DNA of 8,616 bases from the NCBI GenBank assembly GCA_041687475.1, contig JAWLBW010000202.1:1-8616 (forward strand). Reading direction: 5' to 3'. This document shows positions 1 to 6,745 of the stretch, in pieces. The translations under genes were made by a program, and so were the position numbers. The DNA is from JAWLBW01 sp041687475 (GTDB lineage: Bacteria > J088 > JAWLBW01). The stretch's first letter is position 1. Each line of letters starts with the position of its first letter. Under the pieces are notes generated by a model. That model was not told the DNA's origin, made no database searches, and was given only the letters and a program-made list of their open reading frames with translations.

Positions 1-934
1 CCTCTCGCCCACGGCGGTCGCCATGCAGATGCAGGCCGGCTCGAACGGCCTGACGGCCGGCGACTTTTACGGCGAAGAAGATACGCCGCTGCCGGTAAAG
101 GTACGTTACCGTAGAGATGCCAACCCCGCTGCCGATACGCTGCTTCGCTACCCCATTTTCGTACCCGGATCGCCCGATCCGCTTCCGCTCGGCTCGGTGG
201 CCTCGCTCGAGCGCACGGTAGGCCAGGGGCTGGTCACCCGCGAAGACGCATCGCCCAATCTTGAAATCGTGGCCTACACCGGTCCGAAACCGCTGAACTT
301 CACGGTGGCCGACGTGCAGGCCGCTCTCGACACAATCGTCATTCCCGCCGACTATCGCATCGATCTCATCGGCGAGAACCAGGACATGGGCGAAGCCGGT
401 CGTTCGCTGGGCACCGCCTTGTTCTTCGCCGTGATGGCCGTGTATCTATTGTTGGTGGCGCAGTTGAAATCATTCCTGCACCCGCTTACCATTCTCATGA
501 CGGTGCCGCTCAGCCTGGTAGGCGTATCGGCCGCGCTGTGGATTGCCGGTCGATACCTGTCGATGCCGGTCATGGTCGGGCTCATTCTGCTTGTGGGCAC
601 CGTCGTGAACAACGCCATTATTCTGCTCGACTTCATCAACCAGAAGCGCGCCGACGGCATCGAGCGGCGCGAGGCGCTGGTGGCTTCCGTGCGGGCACGT
701 TTCCGCCCCATCATGATGACGTCGTTGTCGACCATCATCGGCATGATACCGCTGGCGGCCGAGTGGGCGCTGGGCGCCGAGCGTTTCGCACCGCTGGCCA
801 CGGCGGTAATCGGCGGCATGACGGCGGCAACGTTTCTGACCCTCGTCGTGATTCCGGTTCTGTACGACACGTTCGACGACCTACGGGGTCGCTCGGGGCG
901 AAACTCACCGGCTGACGAGAAGGTCGTCGGGTGA
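1..934 (+). CDS. RND-family (AcrB/HAE1-like) inner-membrane efflux permease, C-terminal part
   Basis: The gene is cut by the left edge; the reading frame is open from base 2, giving about 310 residues to the TGA at 932-934. Full-length family members have about 1,000-1,050 residues, so this is the last third. Residue numbers below count from the Met at base 23. The first ~125 residues are periplasmic porter/docking sequence. Five hydrophobic segments follow at about 129-147, 154-176, 181-204, 229-249 and 254-282, matching TM8-TM12 of AcrB. Family signatures are visible: GTVVNNAIILLDFIN in TM10 and RPIMMTSLSTIIGMIPLA before and in TM11. The family uses proton antiport to move hydrophobic or amphipathic compounds out of the inner membrane or periplasm, normally with a periplasmic adaptor and an outer-membrane duct. 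The NN in TM10 sits where AcrB has its proton-relay Lys, as in many HAE1 proteins outside the enterics. It is the first visible gene of an operon with the secreted protein and FadL homologue downstream. The substrate is unknown. Confidence 0.93.
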   Translation, partial: LSPTAVAMQMQAGSNGLTAGDFYGEEDTPLPVKVRYRRDANPAADTLLRYPIFVPGSPDPLPLGSVASLERTVGQGLVTREDASPNLEIVAYTGPKPLNFTVADVQAALDTIVIPADYRIDLIGENQDMGEAGRSLGTALFFAVMAVYLLLVAQLKSFLHPLTILMTVPLSLVGVSAALWIAGRYLSMPVMVGLILLVGTVVNNAIILLDFINQKRADGIERREALVASVRARFRPIMMTSLSTIIGMIPLAAEWALGAERFAPLATAVIGGMTAATFLTLVVIPVLYDTFDDLRGRSGRNSPADEKVVG

Positions 935-954
935 GCAGGTACCCTTTTTCCCCG

Positions 955-961
955 AAAGGAG
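955..961 (+). promoter_or_regulatory. Shine-Dalgarno AAAGGAG deciding the start at 967
   Basis: A strong ribosome binding site, AAAGGAG, ends 5 nt before the ATG at 967. It favours this start over the upstream in-frame GTG at 931, which overlaps the RND stop codon and would put 12 non-signal-like residues in front of a good signal peptide. Confidence 0.8.
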
Positions 962-966
962 CACTG

Positions 967-1932
967 ATGTCTTTTCGTTTTCCTCACGCAAGGTGGCTGG
1001 CGGTCGCTGCAGTTCTCGCGGTCGGCTTCACGTCGGGTGTCGCCCGCGCCGGCGAATCTGTCTCGTTTCGTCCCGCTCTGGCCGATGACGACGGCTACAG
1101 TGAAACCTTCGCCTTCAGCATCGACATGCCCGAGGGGTCGGCGCAGGTGCAGCTTGCCTTTACCAACGCCGGTCCCGGTTCGGGGCGCGCGGTCTGTCGT
1201 GTGTTCGTGGTTTCACCCGATATTACCTGGCGTTCGCAAGAGGTTCATTCGTCGTCTGATTGGTCGCAGGACCGACGCGGCCTGACCCTGGGCGATTGCA
1301 GGCTCGACGCCGGGTATCCCCTGCGGTTGACGGCCGGAACCGACGATGGTTCCTTGCGCCTGACCGTGCACGAGCCGCTCGTGCGTCTGCCGCTGATGAA
1401 GGGCGGGCCCGACGAAGGCAATCTGCTGGTCGAAATGTATGCGCAAGGCGCCACGGCGACCGTCGAGTTGAAGGCGGACGGGAAGGGGGCCGTGACCCGG
1501 CCTGCGCGGGTATTCGTCGAGCACAGTCTGTCGACGACCACGCCCGATCGTATTGCCCGCCGCTGGTACAGATTTCGTACGATTGACGGGGGGCCGGTTC
1601 TCGGCGGACTTGTGCTGAGTGAACAACCGACCGGCAAGGCGCGCGGCCGGCTTCATTCCGACAGGGGAAAGGCGACGCTGCTTGAAACCCTGGCGGTCGA
1701 AGATGCCGAGGCGGCGGGCAGGGAACCGCTTGTTTTCAAGGATGGTGAGTGGGGCCTGCGTCTGGCGCCGCTCGACGCAGCCGTCGATTACGCACCGTTG
1801 CGCGAGATGGGCTTTCTGGGCCGTGTACTCGCCGCCATCGTGGGCGACCCGCTATTCACCGTAGTCGACGTCGACTGGCGCGAAGGTGAAAAAGCGCGCC
1901 GCGGCCGTCTTGAAATCATTACCTTCAGGTAG
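967..1932 (+). CDS. Secreted protein of unknown function, possibly lipocalin-like (CrtC/AttH/Svf1-type)
   Basis: The protein has 321 residues. A Sec signal peptide is clear: basic n-region with R4 and R9, hydrophobic core 10-22, and AxA-type cleavage after ARA28. The mature part is almost entirely beta-prone and contains two cysteines (C77, C111) that could form a disulfide. I do not recognise the family with certainty. A block at about 179-230 (PARVFVEHSLSTTTP, RRWYRFRTIDGG, then GKARGRLHSD) resembles the layout of CrtC/AttH/Svf1 lipocalin-like proteins, where a [D/E]H-x-[W/L]-S/T motif precedes a WxxF...DG strand. In that group the fold binds hydrophobic ligands such as carotenoids or ceramides. 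The assignment is an inference from motif order only. It lies 32 nt after the RND stop and 6 nt before the FadL homologue, so a periplasmic carrier or partner role in the same transport process is plausible. An alternative is an all-beta accessory protein of another fold. Confidence 0.85.
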   Translation: MSFRFPHARWLAVAAVLAVGFTSGVARAGESVSFRPALADDDGYSETFAFSIDMPEGSAQVQLAFTNAGPGSGRAVCRVFVVSPDITWRSQEVHSSSDWSQDRRGLTLGDCRLDAGYPLRLTAGTDDGSLRLTVHEPLVRLPLMKGGPDEGNLLVEMYAQGATATVELKADGKGAVTRPARVFVEHSLSTTTPDRIARRWYRFRTIDGGPVLGGLVLSEQPTGKARGRLHSDRGKATLLETLAVEDAEAAGREPLVFKDGEWGLRLAPLDAAVDYAPLREMGFLGRVLAAIVGDPLFTVVDVDWREGEKARRGRLEIITFR

Positions 1933-1938
1933 TTTCCG

Positions 1939-3570
1939 ATGCGTTATGTGCTTCTATTGCTGGGGCTCGTCCTTTTTCCGGGGCACGCAATCGCCGACCC
2001 TTTCACTTTTCCCGGTTTCGGCGCCCAATCGGCGGCGCTGGGCGGTGCGCGGGCGGCCGAAAAGGCAGGGCCGGCTTCGTTGGCCTACAACCCGGCGGGG
2101 TTGAACTCGGGCAAGCAGCAAACCACCGTCTCGTATACCTGGGCGAAGCCGCTGCTGTACATCGACCGCGAGACACCCTCTGACCTGGCGGCATACCTCG
2201 AGCAGGGGCCACGGGGTGAGAACGATACCGCGTATCATCTGATTCGCTTTCGTACGAAGGTCAACGACGCGCAGGAAGAAAGCGCAGAGGCCGCGCCGCT
2301 CATACGCGGTGTGCACTTCGGCATCGTCGTGCCCTTTGCCGAAGAGCGCGAAGAGGCATCGACTTCGCTGGGGTTCGGTGTCTTTCTGCCCCAGGGCAAG
2401 CTGGCCACGGTCAACCTGGGCGGCGAGTCGACCCCGTATTTCGTCGAGTTTCACGATCGGAACCAGGCGGCGGTCATCTCGGCGGCCGTGGCGCACGACT
2501 TCGACGGTGGCTGGAGCATCGGGGGCGGCGTGGTGGTCGATCTCATTCAGGCCGAGGTCGACGCCACCATGTATGTGCCTCTGCGGTTCGCCTTTACCGA
2601 CATACTGCTGACCGACGATCTTCTCCTGCCCGAAGCCGACATTCAGCCGCAGCTGCAGGCTCACGTTGCGCCTCGCGTGCGACCGGTGGCCGGCGTGCGG
2701 TGGGCGCCGTCTTCACGATTGGCCTTCGGGCTGAGCTTTCGCGAAGAGTCTGAGGGGCGGGTCGACGGCGAGGGCAGGGTGGTGCTGGGGGCGGGGCTGC
2801 CGCAACCGGTCGAACTGCCGCTGACCGTTTCGTTGAACACGCACTTTCAGCCGCGCCGGGCGGCCGCGGGCATGCAATGGCAGCCCCTTGATCGCTTGCG
2901 CGTGCAGGCCGACCTGACGTGGGAGCAGTGGTCGCGCTATCGGCCGCCGCTGGCCGGTTACGGTGTCGACAACCTGCGCGATTTCGCCCATGCCGGCCTG
3001 GCGGCTGCGGGCATCCTTGACTCGGGCCTGCTGGGAGCCTGTCTGGGACTCATCGGCAACGGTCCCTGCATTCCCGAAGAAGAGGCGCTGCTTGCCCGCA
3101 TACCCGACGGCGTCGACGTGCGATACGAGTTCTCAGGCGCCCGCGACATCGTCATACCCCGGGTCGGGTTCGGCTGGCGGTTCACCGACCAACTCGAAGC
3201 TACGACCGGCTACTACTACCGCCCCAGCATCGAGAGTGCAAGCGGCTTCCGACTCACCCGCGTGCGCACCCTCAAGGATGTCGATGGCGCCGACGTGGTC
3301 GAGCGCGACGAGGTCGACAGCAATGTGCTCGACAACGCCCAGCACGGTTTGTCGCTCGGGGCAGCGTATATTCATGGTCCCTTCACCTTCGCCGCGACCG
3401 CGCTGTACGTGCAGCTGGTCGAGAAAACGGTCGATAAGCGGAATAACGATGTGTACTACGACGACCGGGCCCCGGCAGAAGGCGAGCAGATTGTCGAATT
3501 CGGCTATCCTTCCTACTCATACGGGGGCTCGGTGGTAGGTGGAATGCTGCAGGTTACGCTGGCGTACTGA
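1939..3570 (+). CDS. FadL-family (OMPP1) outer-membrane channel for hydrophobic compounds
   Basis: The protein has 543 residues with a signal peptide (core LLLLGLVLF, cleavage after AIA19, mature N-terminus DPFTF). Right after it comes the FadL N-terminal hatch signature: ALGGARAAEKAG...SLAYNPAGL, with the NPAGL motif at 51-55. Alternating beta strands run through the rest and the chain ends in MLQVTLAY, a terminal aromatic beta signal for BAM insertion. FadL proteins let long-chain fatty acids, alkanes or aromatics enter through a lateral gate in the barrel. The mature form is about 100 residues longer than E. coli FadL (421). Part of this is a segment at about 340-392 with a hydrophobic, helix-like stretch and two cysteines (C368, C377). 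It starts 6 nt after the previous stop; AGGTAG at 1927-1932, overlapping that stop, may serve as ribosome binding site, so translational coupling is likely. Family is secure, substrate is not. Confidence 0.9.
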   Translation: MRYVLLLLGLVLFPGHAIADPFTFPGFGAQSAALGGARAAEKAGPASLAYNPAGLNSGKQQTTVSYTWAKPLLYIDRETPSDLAAYLEQGPRGENDTAYHLIRFRTKVNDAQEESAEAAPLIRGVHFGIVVPFAEEREEASTSLGFGVFLPQGKLATVNLGGESTPYFVEFHDRNQAAVISAAVAHDFDGGWSIGGGVVVDLIQAEVDATMYVPLRFAFTDILLTDDLLLPEADIQPQLQAHVAPRVRPVAGVRWAPSSRLAFGLSFREESEGRVDGEGRVVLGAGLPQPVELPLTVSLNTHFQPRRAAAGMQWQPLDRLRVQADLTWEQWSRYRPPLAGYGVDNLRDFAHAGLAAAGILDSGLLGACLGLIGNGPCIPEEEALLARIPDGVDVRYEFSGARDIVIPRVGFGWRFTDQLEATTGYYYRPSIESASGFRLTRVRTLKDVDGADVVERDEVDSNVLDNAQHGLSLGAAYIHGPFTFAATALYVQLVEKTVDKRNNDVYYDDRAPAEGEQIVEFGYPSYSYGGSVVGGMLQVTLAY

Positions 3571-3616
3571 CCGGTCGACGCGTCGCGCCTGCGGCAGAAC
3601 AAAAGGCGGGCAAGAA

Positions 3617-3631
3617 TTCGGCTTTGCCGAA
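3617..3631. repeat. Perfect inverted repeat TTCGGC-TTT-GCCGAA
   Basis: The arms TTCGGC (3617-3622) and GCCGAA (3626-3631) are perfect complements with a 3-nt loop. The repeat lies where the -35 region of the downstream TATAAT box would be. It could be an operator, or the stem of a terminator for the RND-FadL operon, but no T-tract follows it. Confidence 0.5.
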
Positions 3632-3640
3632 GCTCTCCGG

Positions 3641-3646
3641 TATAAT
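3641..3646 (+). promoter_or_regulatory. Consensus -10 box TATAAT for the lipoprotein hydrolase
   Basis: TATAAT is a perfect sigma70-type -10 hexamer. Exactly 7 nt separate it from the ATG at 3654, so transcription would start at or next to the A of the start codon, giving a leaderless mRNA. The -35 match is poor: TTCGGC at 3617-3622 with an 18-bp spacer. No ribosome binding site precedes 3654, which agrees with leaderless use. The call is inferred from sequence only. Confidence 0.5.
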
Positions 3647-3653
3647 GACGCCC

Positions 3654-5438
3654 ATGTTAAACGTGCGTCTTCTTTTCGGCCTGTCACTCTCGGTCATTCT
3701 TCTTGCCTGTAGCGCGCAGGTAGACGAGGGGGGTACCGTCGTGCCCTGGCTCGATCCGCTTTCGACGCCCGAAGGGCCTTTTCCCTCAGACGCCTATGTT
3801 CGAGAAGATTCGTCTTCGCCCACGGGCTACCAGGTCGATTTGTCGGCTTTGCGAAGCGGTTCGTTGCCCGAGCGAGCGATTGGCCTGTTCGACGGCGACG
3901 CGCTCGACAACGTGCGGGGCGCGATGGAAGCGCTGGACGGTTTCTCGGGTTTTGCACCGATTTTCATTCCCTTTTCGGGGGCGCTCGACGCCGACAGCGT
4001 TCAGGCATCGGACTTCAGACTGGTCGACCTGAACGACGGCGTAACCGTGCCGGTGCGGGCCTCGTATCTCGGAGGAAGCGGAAGCTGGGTTCTTCTCCAC
4101 CCACTGTCGGTGCTGCGGCCCACCCATCGCCATGCGGTATTGATCGGGCGAGGGTTGAACGATCTGGTCGGCGCCCCCATTCTCGGCGCGCAGCGCTTCC
4201 CCATGAAAGACGACGAGCTGTCACGCGCCCTGGAAGTCGCCGACTTCGGTCGAGGCGATATCGCCGGGGCGTTTGCCTTCGTGGTGCAGGATACCACCGG
4301 CGAACTGATTGCCGTCAGCAATGCGGTCAACGACGCACCGGCGCCCGATATTTTCGACGTGAGCCGCCCAAGCGCACGGGTTATCGAGGGCTCGTTCCGC
4401 TCGCCCGACTACCGGGTCCGAGGCATCATTCCCCGGGTGGAAGCGGGAGCTTCCCCCACCCCCGTGAGCGAGAACACCCTGCGTTTCTACCTCAAGCTGC
4501 CGGTGAATTACGACACGGCACCCAGGCCGTTTCCGCTGGCCATCTGGGCGCACGGGCTCACGGGCGATCGGCGCAGCATTCCCGACGTCGAAGACACGGC
4601 AGTCATTGCCATCGACGCCGTCGAGCACGGTCATCGCGCAAGCATTGAAGAAGAAGCCTTCATCGCCTTCATCTTCAACGATTTTCTGCACGTGCTGCGC
4701 ACCCGCGACAATTATCGGCAGACGGTCGTCGACAACATGGTGCTGGCACGCCTGCTGCCGGCCCTCGATGAACAGCTTCAGGTCGCGCTGAGCGAGGGGC
4801 CGCTGCTGTATACCGAGCGTTTCGGATATATTGGCGGTTCGCTGGGCGGTATCGTGGGCGGATCGGCGATTCCCCTTTCGCCGCAGCTTGAAAACGGCAT
4901 CGTGGTGGTGGGCGGCGCCGGGTTGTCAAAGGCCTTTGAAGAAGGGCTTTTCATGCTTACGGCGCCCAATGTGACCTTCGCGCACACGCCGCTCGAACGG
5001 CGCATGTTCTTCGCCCTCGTGCAGACGATTTTCGACCGCGCCGACGGGGTGAATTACCTGCGCCACGCCATACGTGAGCCGCTGCCCGGCCACGCCCCGC
5101 GCAACCTGCTCTTTACCCAGGTCATCGGCGACCCGCTCGTGCCCAACAGCTCGAATGAAACGTGGGCCTGGGCGGCCGGACTCGAGTGGCTCGGGCCGGT
5201 GCACCAGAATCTCTACGACCTGCCGGTGCTTGATACGCCGACGGCGGCCGGCAATATTGAAGTCGACGGAACCGCGCGTACGGGTATTGCTTATCAGTAC
5301 AACCCGCCCGCCGACGAAGTCGTTTTTCTCAAGCGGCACGGCTACCTGGCCAACCACGCCGGCGCCCGCGGGCAGATTGAGCACTTCTTTCGCACGGCGC
5401 TCGACACCGGCGTGGGCGAGGTGCTACAGGGCGAGTGA
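3654..5438 (+). CDS. Outer-membrane lipoprotein alpha/beta hydrolase, lipase/esterase-like (Pla-1/cef-type architecture)
   Basis: The chosen start gives 594 residues and places a lipobox LLAC at 16-19, so C19 would be lipidated; Ser at +2 predicts outer-membrane localisation. In-frame starts at 3645 (ATG) and 3624 (TTG) are possible but lengthen the signal peptide. Residues ~30-185 look like an Ig-like/SbsA-type domain (PIFIPFSGALDADSV then a strand-rich stretch). The alpha/beta hydrolase part starts near 275: oxyanion motif WAHG (H300, G301), nucleophile elbow GGSLGG with S396 as candidate nucleophile, candidate acid D493 in VIGDPLVP, and candidate His H562 or H568 near the C-terminus. This order matches extracellular lipases of the Pla-1/cef type and related hydrolases common in deltaproteobacteria. 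It probably cleaves acyl esters at the cell surface or in the periplasm; the substrate is unknown. It follows the FadL gene by 83 nt, which fits release of a hydrophobic product next to an importer. Confidence 0.85.
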   Translation: MLNVRLLFGLSLSVILLACSAQVDEGGTVVPWLDPLSTPEGPFPSDAYVREDSSSPTGYQVDLSALRSGSLPERAIGLFDGDALDNVRGAMEALDGFSGFAPIFIPFSGALDADSVQASDFRLVDLNDGVTVPVRASYLGGSGSWVLLHPLSVLRPTHRHAVLIGRGLNDLVGAPILGAQRFPMKDDELSRALEVADFGRGDIAGAFAFVVQDTTGELIAVSNAVNDAPAPDIFDVSRPSARVIEGSFRSPDYRVRGIIPRVEAGASPTPVSENTLRFYLKLPVNYDTAPRPFPLAIWAHGLTGDRRSIPDVEDTAVIAIDAVEHGHRASIEEEAFIAFIFNDFLHVLRTRDNYRQTVVDNMVLARLLPALDEQLQVALSEGPLLYTERFGYIGGSLGGIVGGSAIPLSPQLENGIVVVGGAGLSKAFEEGLFMLTAPNVTFAHTPLERRMFFALVQTIFDRADGVNYLRHAIREPLPGHAPRNLLFTQVIGDPLVPNSSNETWAWAAGLEWLGPVHQNLYDLPVLDTPTAAGNIEVDGTARTGIAYQYNPPADEVVFLKRHGYLANHAGARGQIEHFFRTALDTGVGEVLQGE

Positions 5439-5444
5439 GCCCTG
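5427..5444. repeat. Hairpin CAGGGC/GCCCTG around the hydrolase stop codon
   Basis: CAGGGC (5427-5432) and GCCCTG (5439-5444) form a perfect 6-bp stem with GAGTGA, including the TGA stop, as loop. The right arm can instead pair with AGGGC at 5453-5457. No T-tract follows, so this is not a clear terminator. Confidence 0.4.
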
Positions 5445-5496
5445 CGGGTGGAAGGGCGCCCCGATTCCCGTTACAGTAAAGCTTTGCGCCTATCGT

Positions 5497-5501
5497 GAGG
5501 G
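5497..5501 (+). promoter_or_regulatory. Shine-Dalgarno GAGGG deciding the pdxH start at 5507
   Basis: GAGGG ends 5 nt before the ATG at 5507. An in-frame GTG at 5495 overlaps this site, and starting there would add four residues not typical of PdxH, so the ATG is preferred. Confidence 0.7.
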
Positions 5502-5506
5502 TTCCC

Positions 5507-6103
5507 ATGCTCGATGAATCGACCGTACAGCCCGACCCCGTCAGCCAGTTTCGCCTCTGGTTCGACGAAGCCCGCAACGCCAACCAGCCCGAAGCCGACG
5601 CCATGACGTTGTCGACGGTTTCCGAAGCGGGCAGGCCCTCGGCGCGCGTGGTGCTGCTCAAGACGGTCGACGAGCGCGGTTTTGTTTTCTACACCAATCG
5701 ACGCAGCCGCAAGGGGCGTGAGCTCGAGGCCTACCCGCACGTGGCGCTGACGTTCTGGTGGCACGTGCCCGACCGCCAGATACGCATCGAAGGTACGAGC
5801 GAGCACGTGCCCGAGGCCGAATCGGACGCGTATTTTTCGACCCGACCCCGTGAGAGCCGGCTGGGCGCCTGGGCCTCGGAACAGAGCGAGCAGGTGGTCG
5901 ACCGCAAGGAGCTCGAGCGCCGGTTCGCCGTGATGGAGCAGGAGTTCGAGGGCAAGGACGTGCCTCGTCCCCCCCATTGGGGCGGCTATCTCGTGCGCCC
6001 CGAGCGGGTCGAATTCATGGAACGCCGTCCGGGCCGTCTGCACGACCGCATCGTGTACGTGCGCGCGGGCGCCGAGTGGAAGATCGTACGGCTCTCGCCC
6101 TGA
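5507..6103 (+). CDS. pdxH: Pyridoxamine 5'-phosphate oxidase
   Basis: The 198-residue protein is a close match to PdxH along its whole length (E. coli has 218). It is an FMN-dependent cytoplasmic homodimer that oxidises pyridoxine or pyridoxamine 5'-phosphate to pyridoxal 5'-phosphate with O2, the last step of de novo PLP synthesis and of salvage. Visible signatures: PDPVSQF near the N-terminus; FMN-binding RVVLLK (47-52) and FYTNRRSRKG (61-70); RQIRIEG (90-96); SRLGAWASEQS (117-127); and the C-terminal PPHWGGYLVRPERVEFM (155-171) and RLHDR (177-181), whose Arg and His contact PLP. It follows the hydrolase gene by 68 nt. No convincing promoter is visible in that gap, so read-through from the hydrolase transcript is possible, though the functions are unrelated. 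It is convergent with the DUF488 gene. An O2-using PdxH suggests at least microaerobic life. Confidence 0.96.
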   Translation: MLDESTVQPDPVSQFRLWFDEARNANQPEADAMTLSTVSEAGRPSARVVLLKTVDERGFVFYTNRRSRKGRELEAYPHVALTFWWHVPDRQIRIEGTSEHVPEAESDAYFSTRPRESRLGAWASEQSEQVVDRKELERRFAVMEQEFEGKDVPRPPHWGGYLVRPERVEFMERRPGRLHDRIVYVRAGAEWKIVRLSP

Positions 6104-6169
6104 CTCAATCGGCATGGCAACAGCCTTCGGGCCGTATCGAGCAAATCGACCGGGCCTTCTCCTTCTCCC

Positions 6170-6553
6170 TCATCGATCAGACGGCGTCTTCCTGCGTTCG
6201 GTCAGAAACTCCCGCAGCACGACGGCGTTGTTTTGCGCGGTATCCTTCGCGGCGTAGAGCAGGGTGATGGGGCCGTATTCGGCCATCGAACGCAGTTCGT
6301 CGACGGCCGCGGCGTTACGGGTGAGTTCTTCACGGTAGGCCTGGCGAAACTCGTTCCATCTTTCGGTTTTGTGGCCGAAACGTTTTCGCAGGGCGTTCGA
6401 AGGGGCGACTTCGGGCAGCCACAGGTCTACCGCCGCCTTTTCCTTCGTCAGCCCGCGCGGCCACAGGCGATCGACCAGAATGCGCACGCCGTCGCCGTCG
6501 GCCGACGCATCGTAAACGCGCCTGATGCCCACATGGTAACCTGGAGAGCTCAT
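6170..6553 (-). CDS. DUF488 family protein (YeaO-like)
   Basis: The 127-residue protein carries the DUF488 signature in order: RRVYD (11-15), VRILVDRLWPRGLTKEKA (23-40), DLWLPEVAPSNALRKRFGH (43-61), RWNEFRQAYREEL (65-77) and TLLYAAKDTAQNNA (97-110). E. coli YeaO has about 115 residues, so the length is normal. No biochemical function is established for the family that I can cite; it is cytoplasmic with no signal or membrane segment. The ATG at 6553 has no ribosome binding site (pyrimidine-rich upstream). An in-frame GTG at 6532, with AGG 7-10 nt upstream, would give a start of VGIRRVYD, closer to other family members, and is a real alternative. The gene is convergent with pdxH and divergent from the binding-protein gene. 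Confidence 0.9.
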   Translation of the reverse strand: MSSPGYHVGIRRVYDASADGDGVRILVDRLWPRGLTKEKAAVDLWLPEVAPSNALRKRFGHKTERWNEFRQAYREELTRNAAAVDELRSMAEYGPITLLYAAKDTAQNNAVVLREFLTERRKTPSDR

Positions 6554-6594
6554 GGGGAGAAGCGTACCACGGGGCGCACCGCCCGGCTACGAGA

Positions 6595-6630
6595 GGGAAG
6601 CCGGACCGCTGAAGGGGAATGCGGCTTCCC
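6595..6630. repeat. 9-bp inverted repeat in the divergent spacer
   Basis: GGGAAGCCG (6595-6603) and CGGCTTCCC (6622-6630) are perfect complements around an 18-nt loop. No T-tract follows on either strand, so an intrinsic terminator is not supported. It could be an RNA hairpin or an operator between the divergent genes. Confidence 0.5.
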
Positions 6631-6669
6631 CCACCTGCCTGAGTCAACCAACGTTTGACTACTGCCCAC

Positions 6670-6698
6670 CTGACAGCCCGACCGTCCTGACCTACCAT
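6670..6698 (+). promoter_or_regulatory. Sigma70-like promoter for the PstS-like gene
   Basis: CTGACA (6670-6675, 5 of 6 to the consensus -35) and TACCAT (6693-6698, 4 of 6 to the consensus -10) are separated by an optimal 17-bp spacer. Transcription would start near 6705, leaving a leader of about 41 nt before the ATG at 6746 that contains the CRP-type palindrome. Confidence 0.5.
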
Positions 6699-6713
6699 GG
6701 AAAACGTAAGGCC

Positions 6714-6729
6714 TGTGATCAACGTCACA
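6714..6729. promoter_or_regulatory. Perfect CRP/FNR-superfamily type site TGTGA-N6-TCACA
   Basis: TGTGA (6714-6718) and TCACA (6725-6729) with a 6-nt spacer match the classical CRP core exactly on both half sites. Its centre lies at about +17 relative to the predicted transcription start, a position expected to repress. A wider pair, CCTGTG (6712-6717) and CACAGG (6730-6735), encloses it and includes part of the ribosome binding region, so an RNA hairpin is a second reading. Confidence 0.6.
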
Positions 6730-6745
6730 CACAGGGGTGAGAGTG

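Noticed and set aside
931..966. GTG at 931 as start of the secreted protein, overlapping the RND stop
   Set aside because: The ATG at 967 has a strong AAAGGAG at 5-nt spacing and gives a clean signal peptide.
1213..1656. Long open frames on the - strand inside the secreted-protein gene, and similarly at 1954-2664, 4926-5384 and 5471-6115
   Set aside because: They lie antisense to well-supported genes, have Arg/Pro/Ala-rich low-information sequence and no recognisable motif; this is the usual effect of high GC content.
5472..5477. TACAGT as -10 box for pdxH
   Set aside because: Only 4 of 6 bases match and there is no -35-like hexamer at the right distance.
6104..6169. Terminator between the convergent pdxH and DUF488 genes
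   Set aside because: Only a 3-bp stem with a TTCG loop (6123-6132) and an imperfect GGCC/TCGA structure (6130-6156) are seen, followed by mixed pyrimidines and no T run; too weak to annotate.
6655..6660. TTGACT as the -35 box of the PstS-like gene promoter
   Set aside because: No -10-like hexamer lies 16-18 nt downstream (near 6677-6683); the CTGACA/TACCAT pair with a 17-bp spacer is better.
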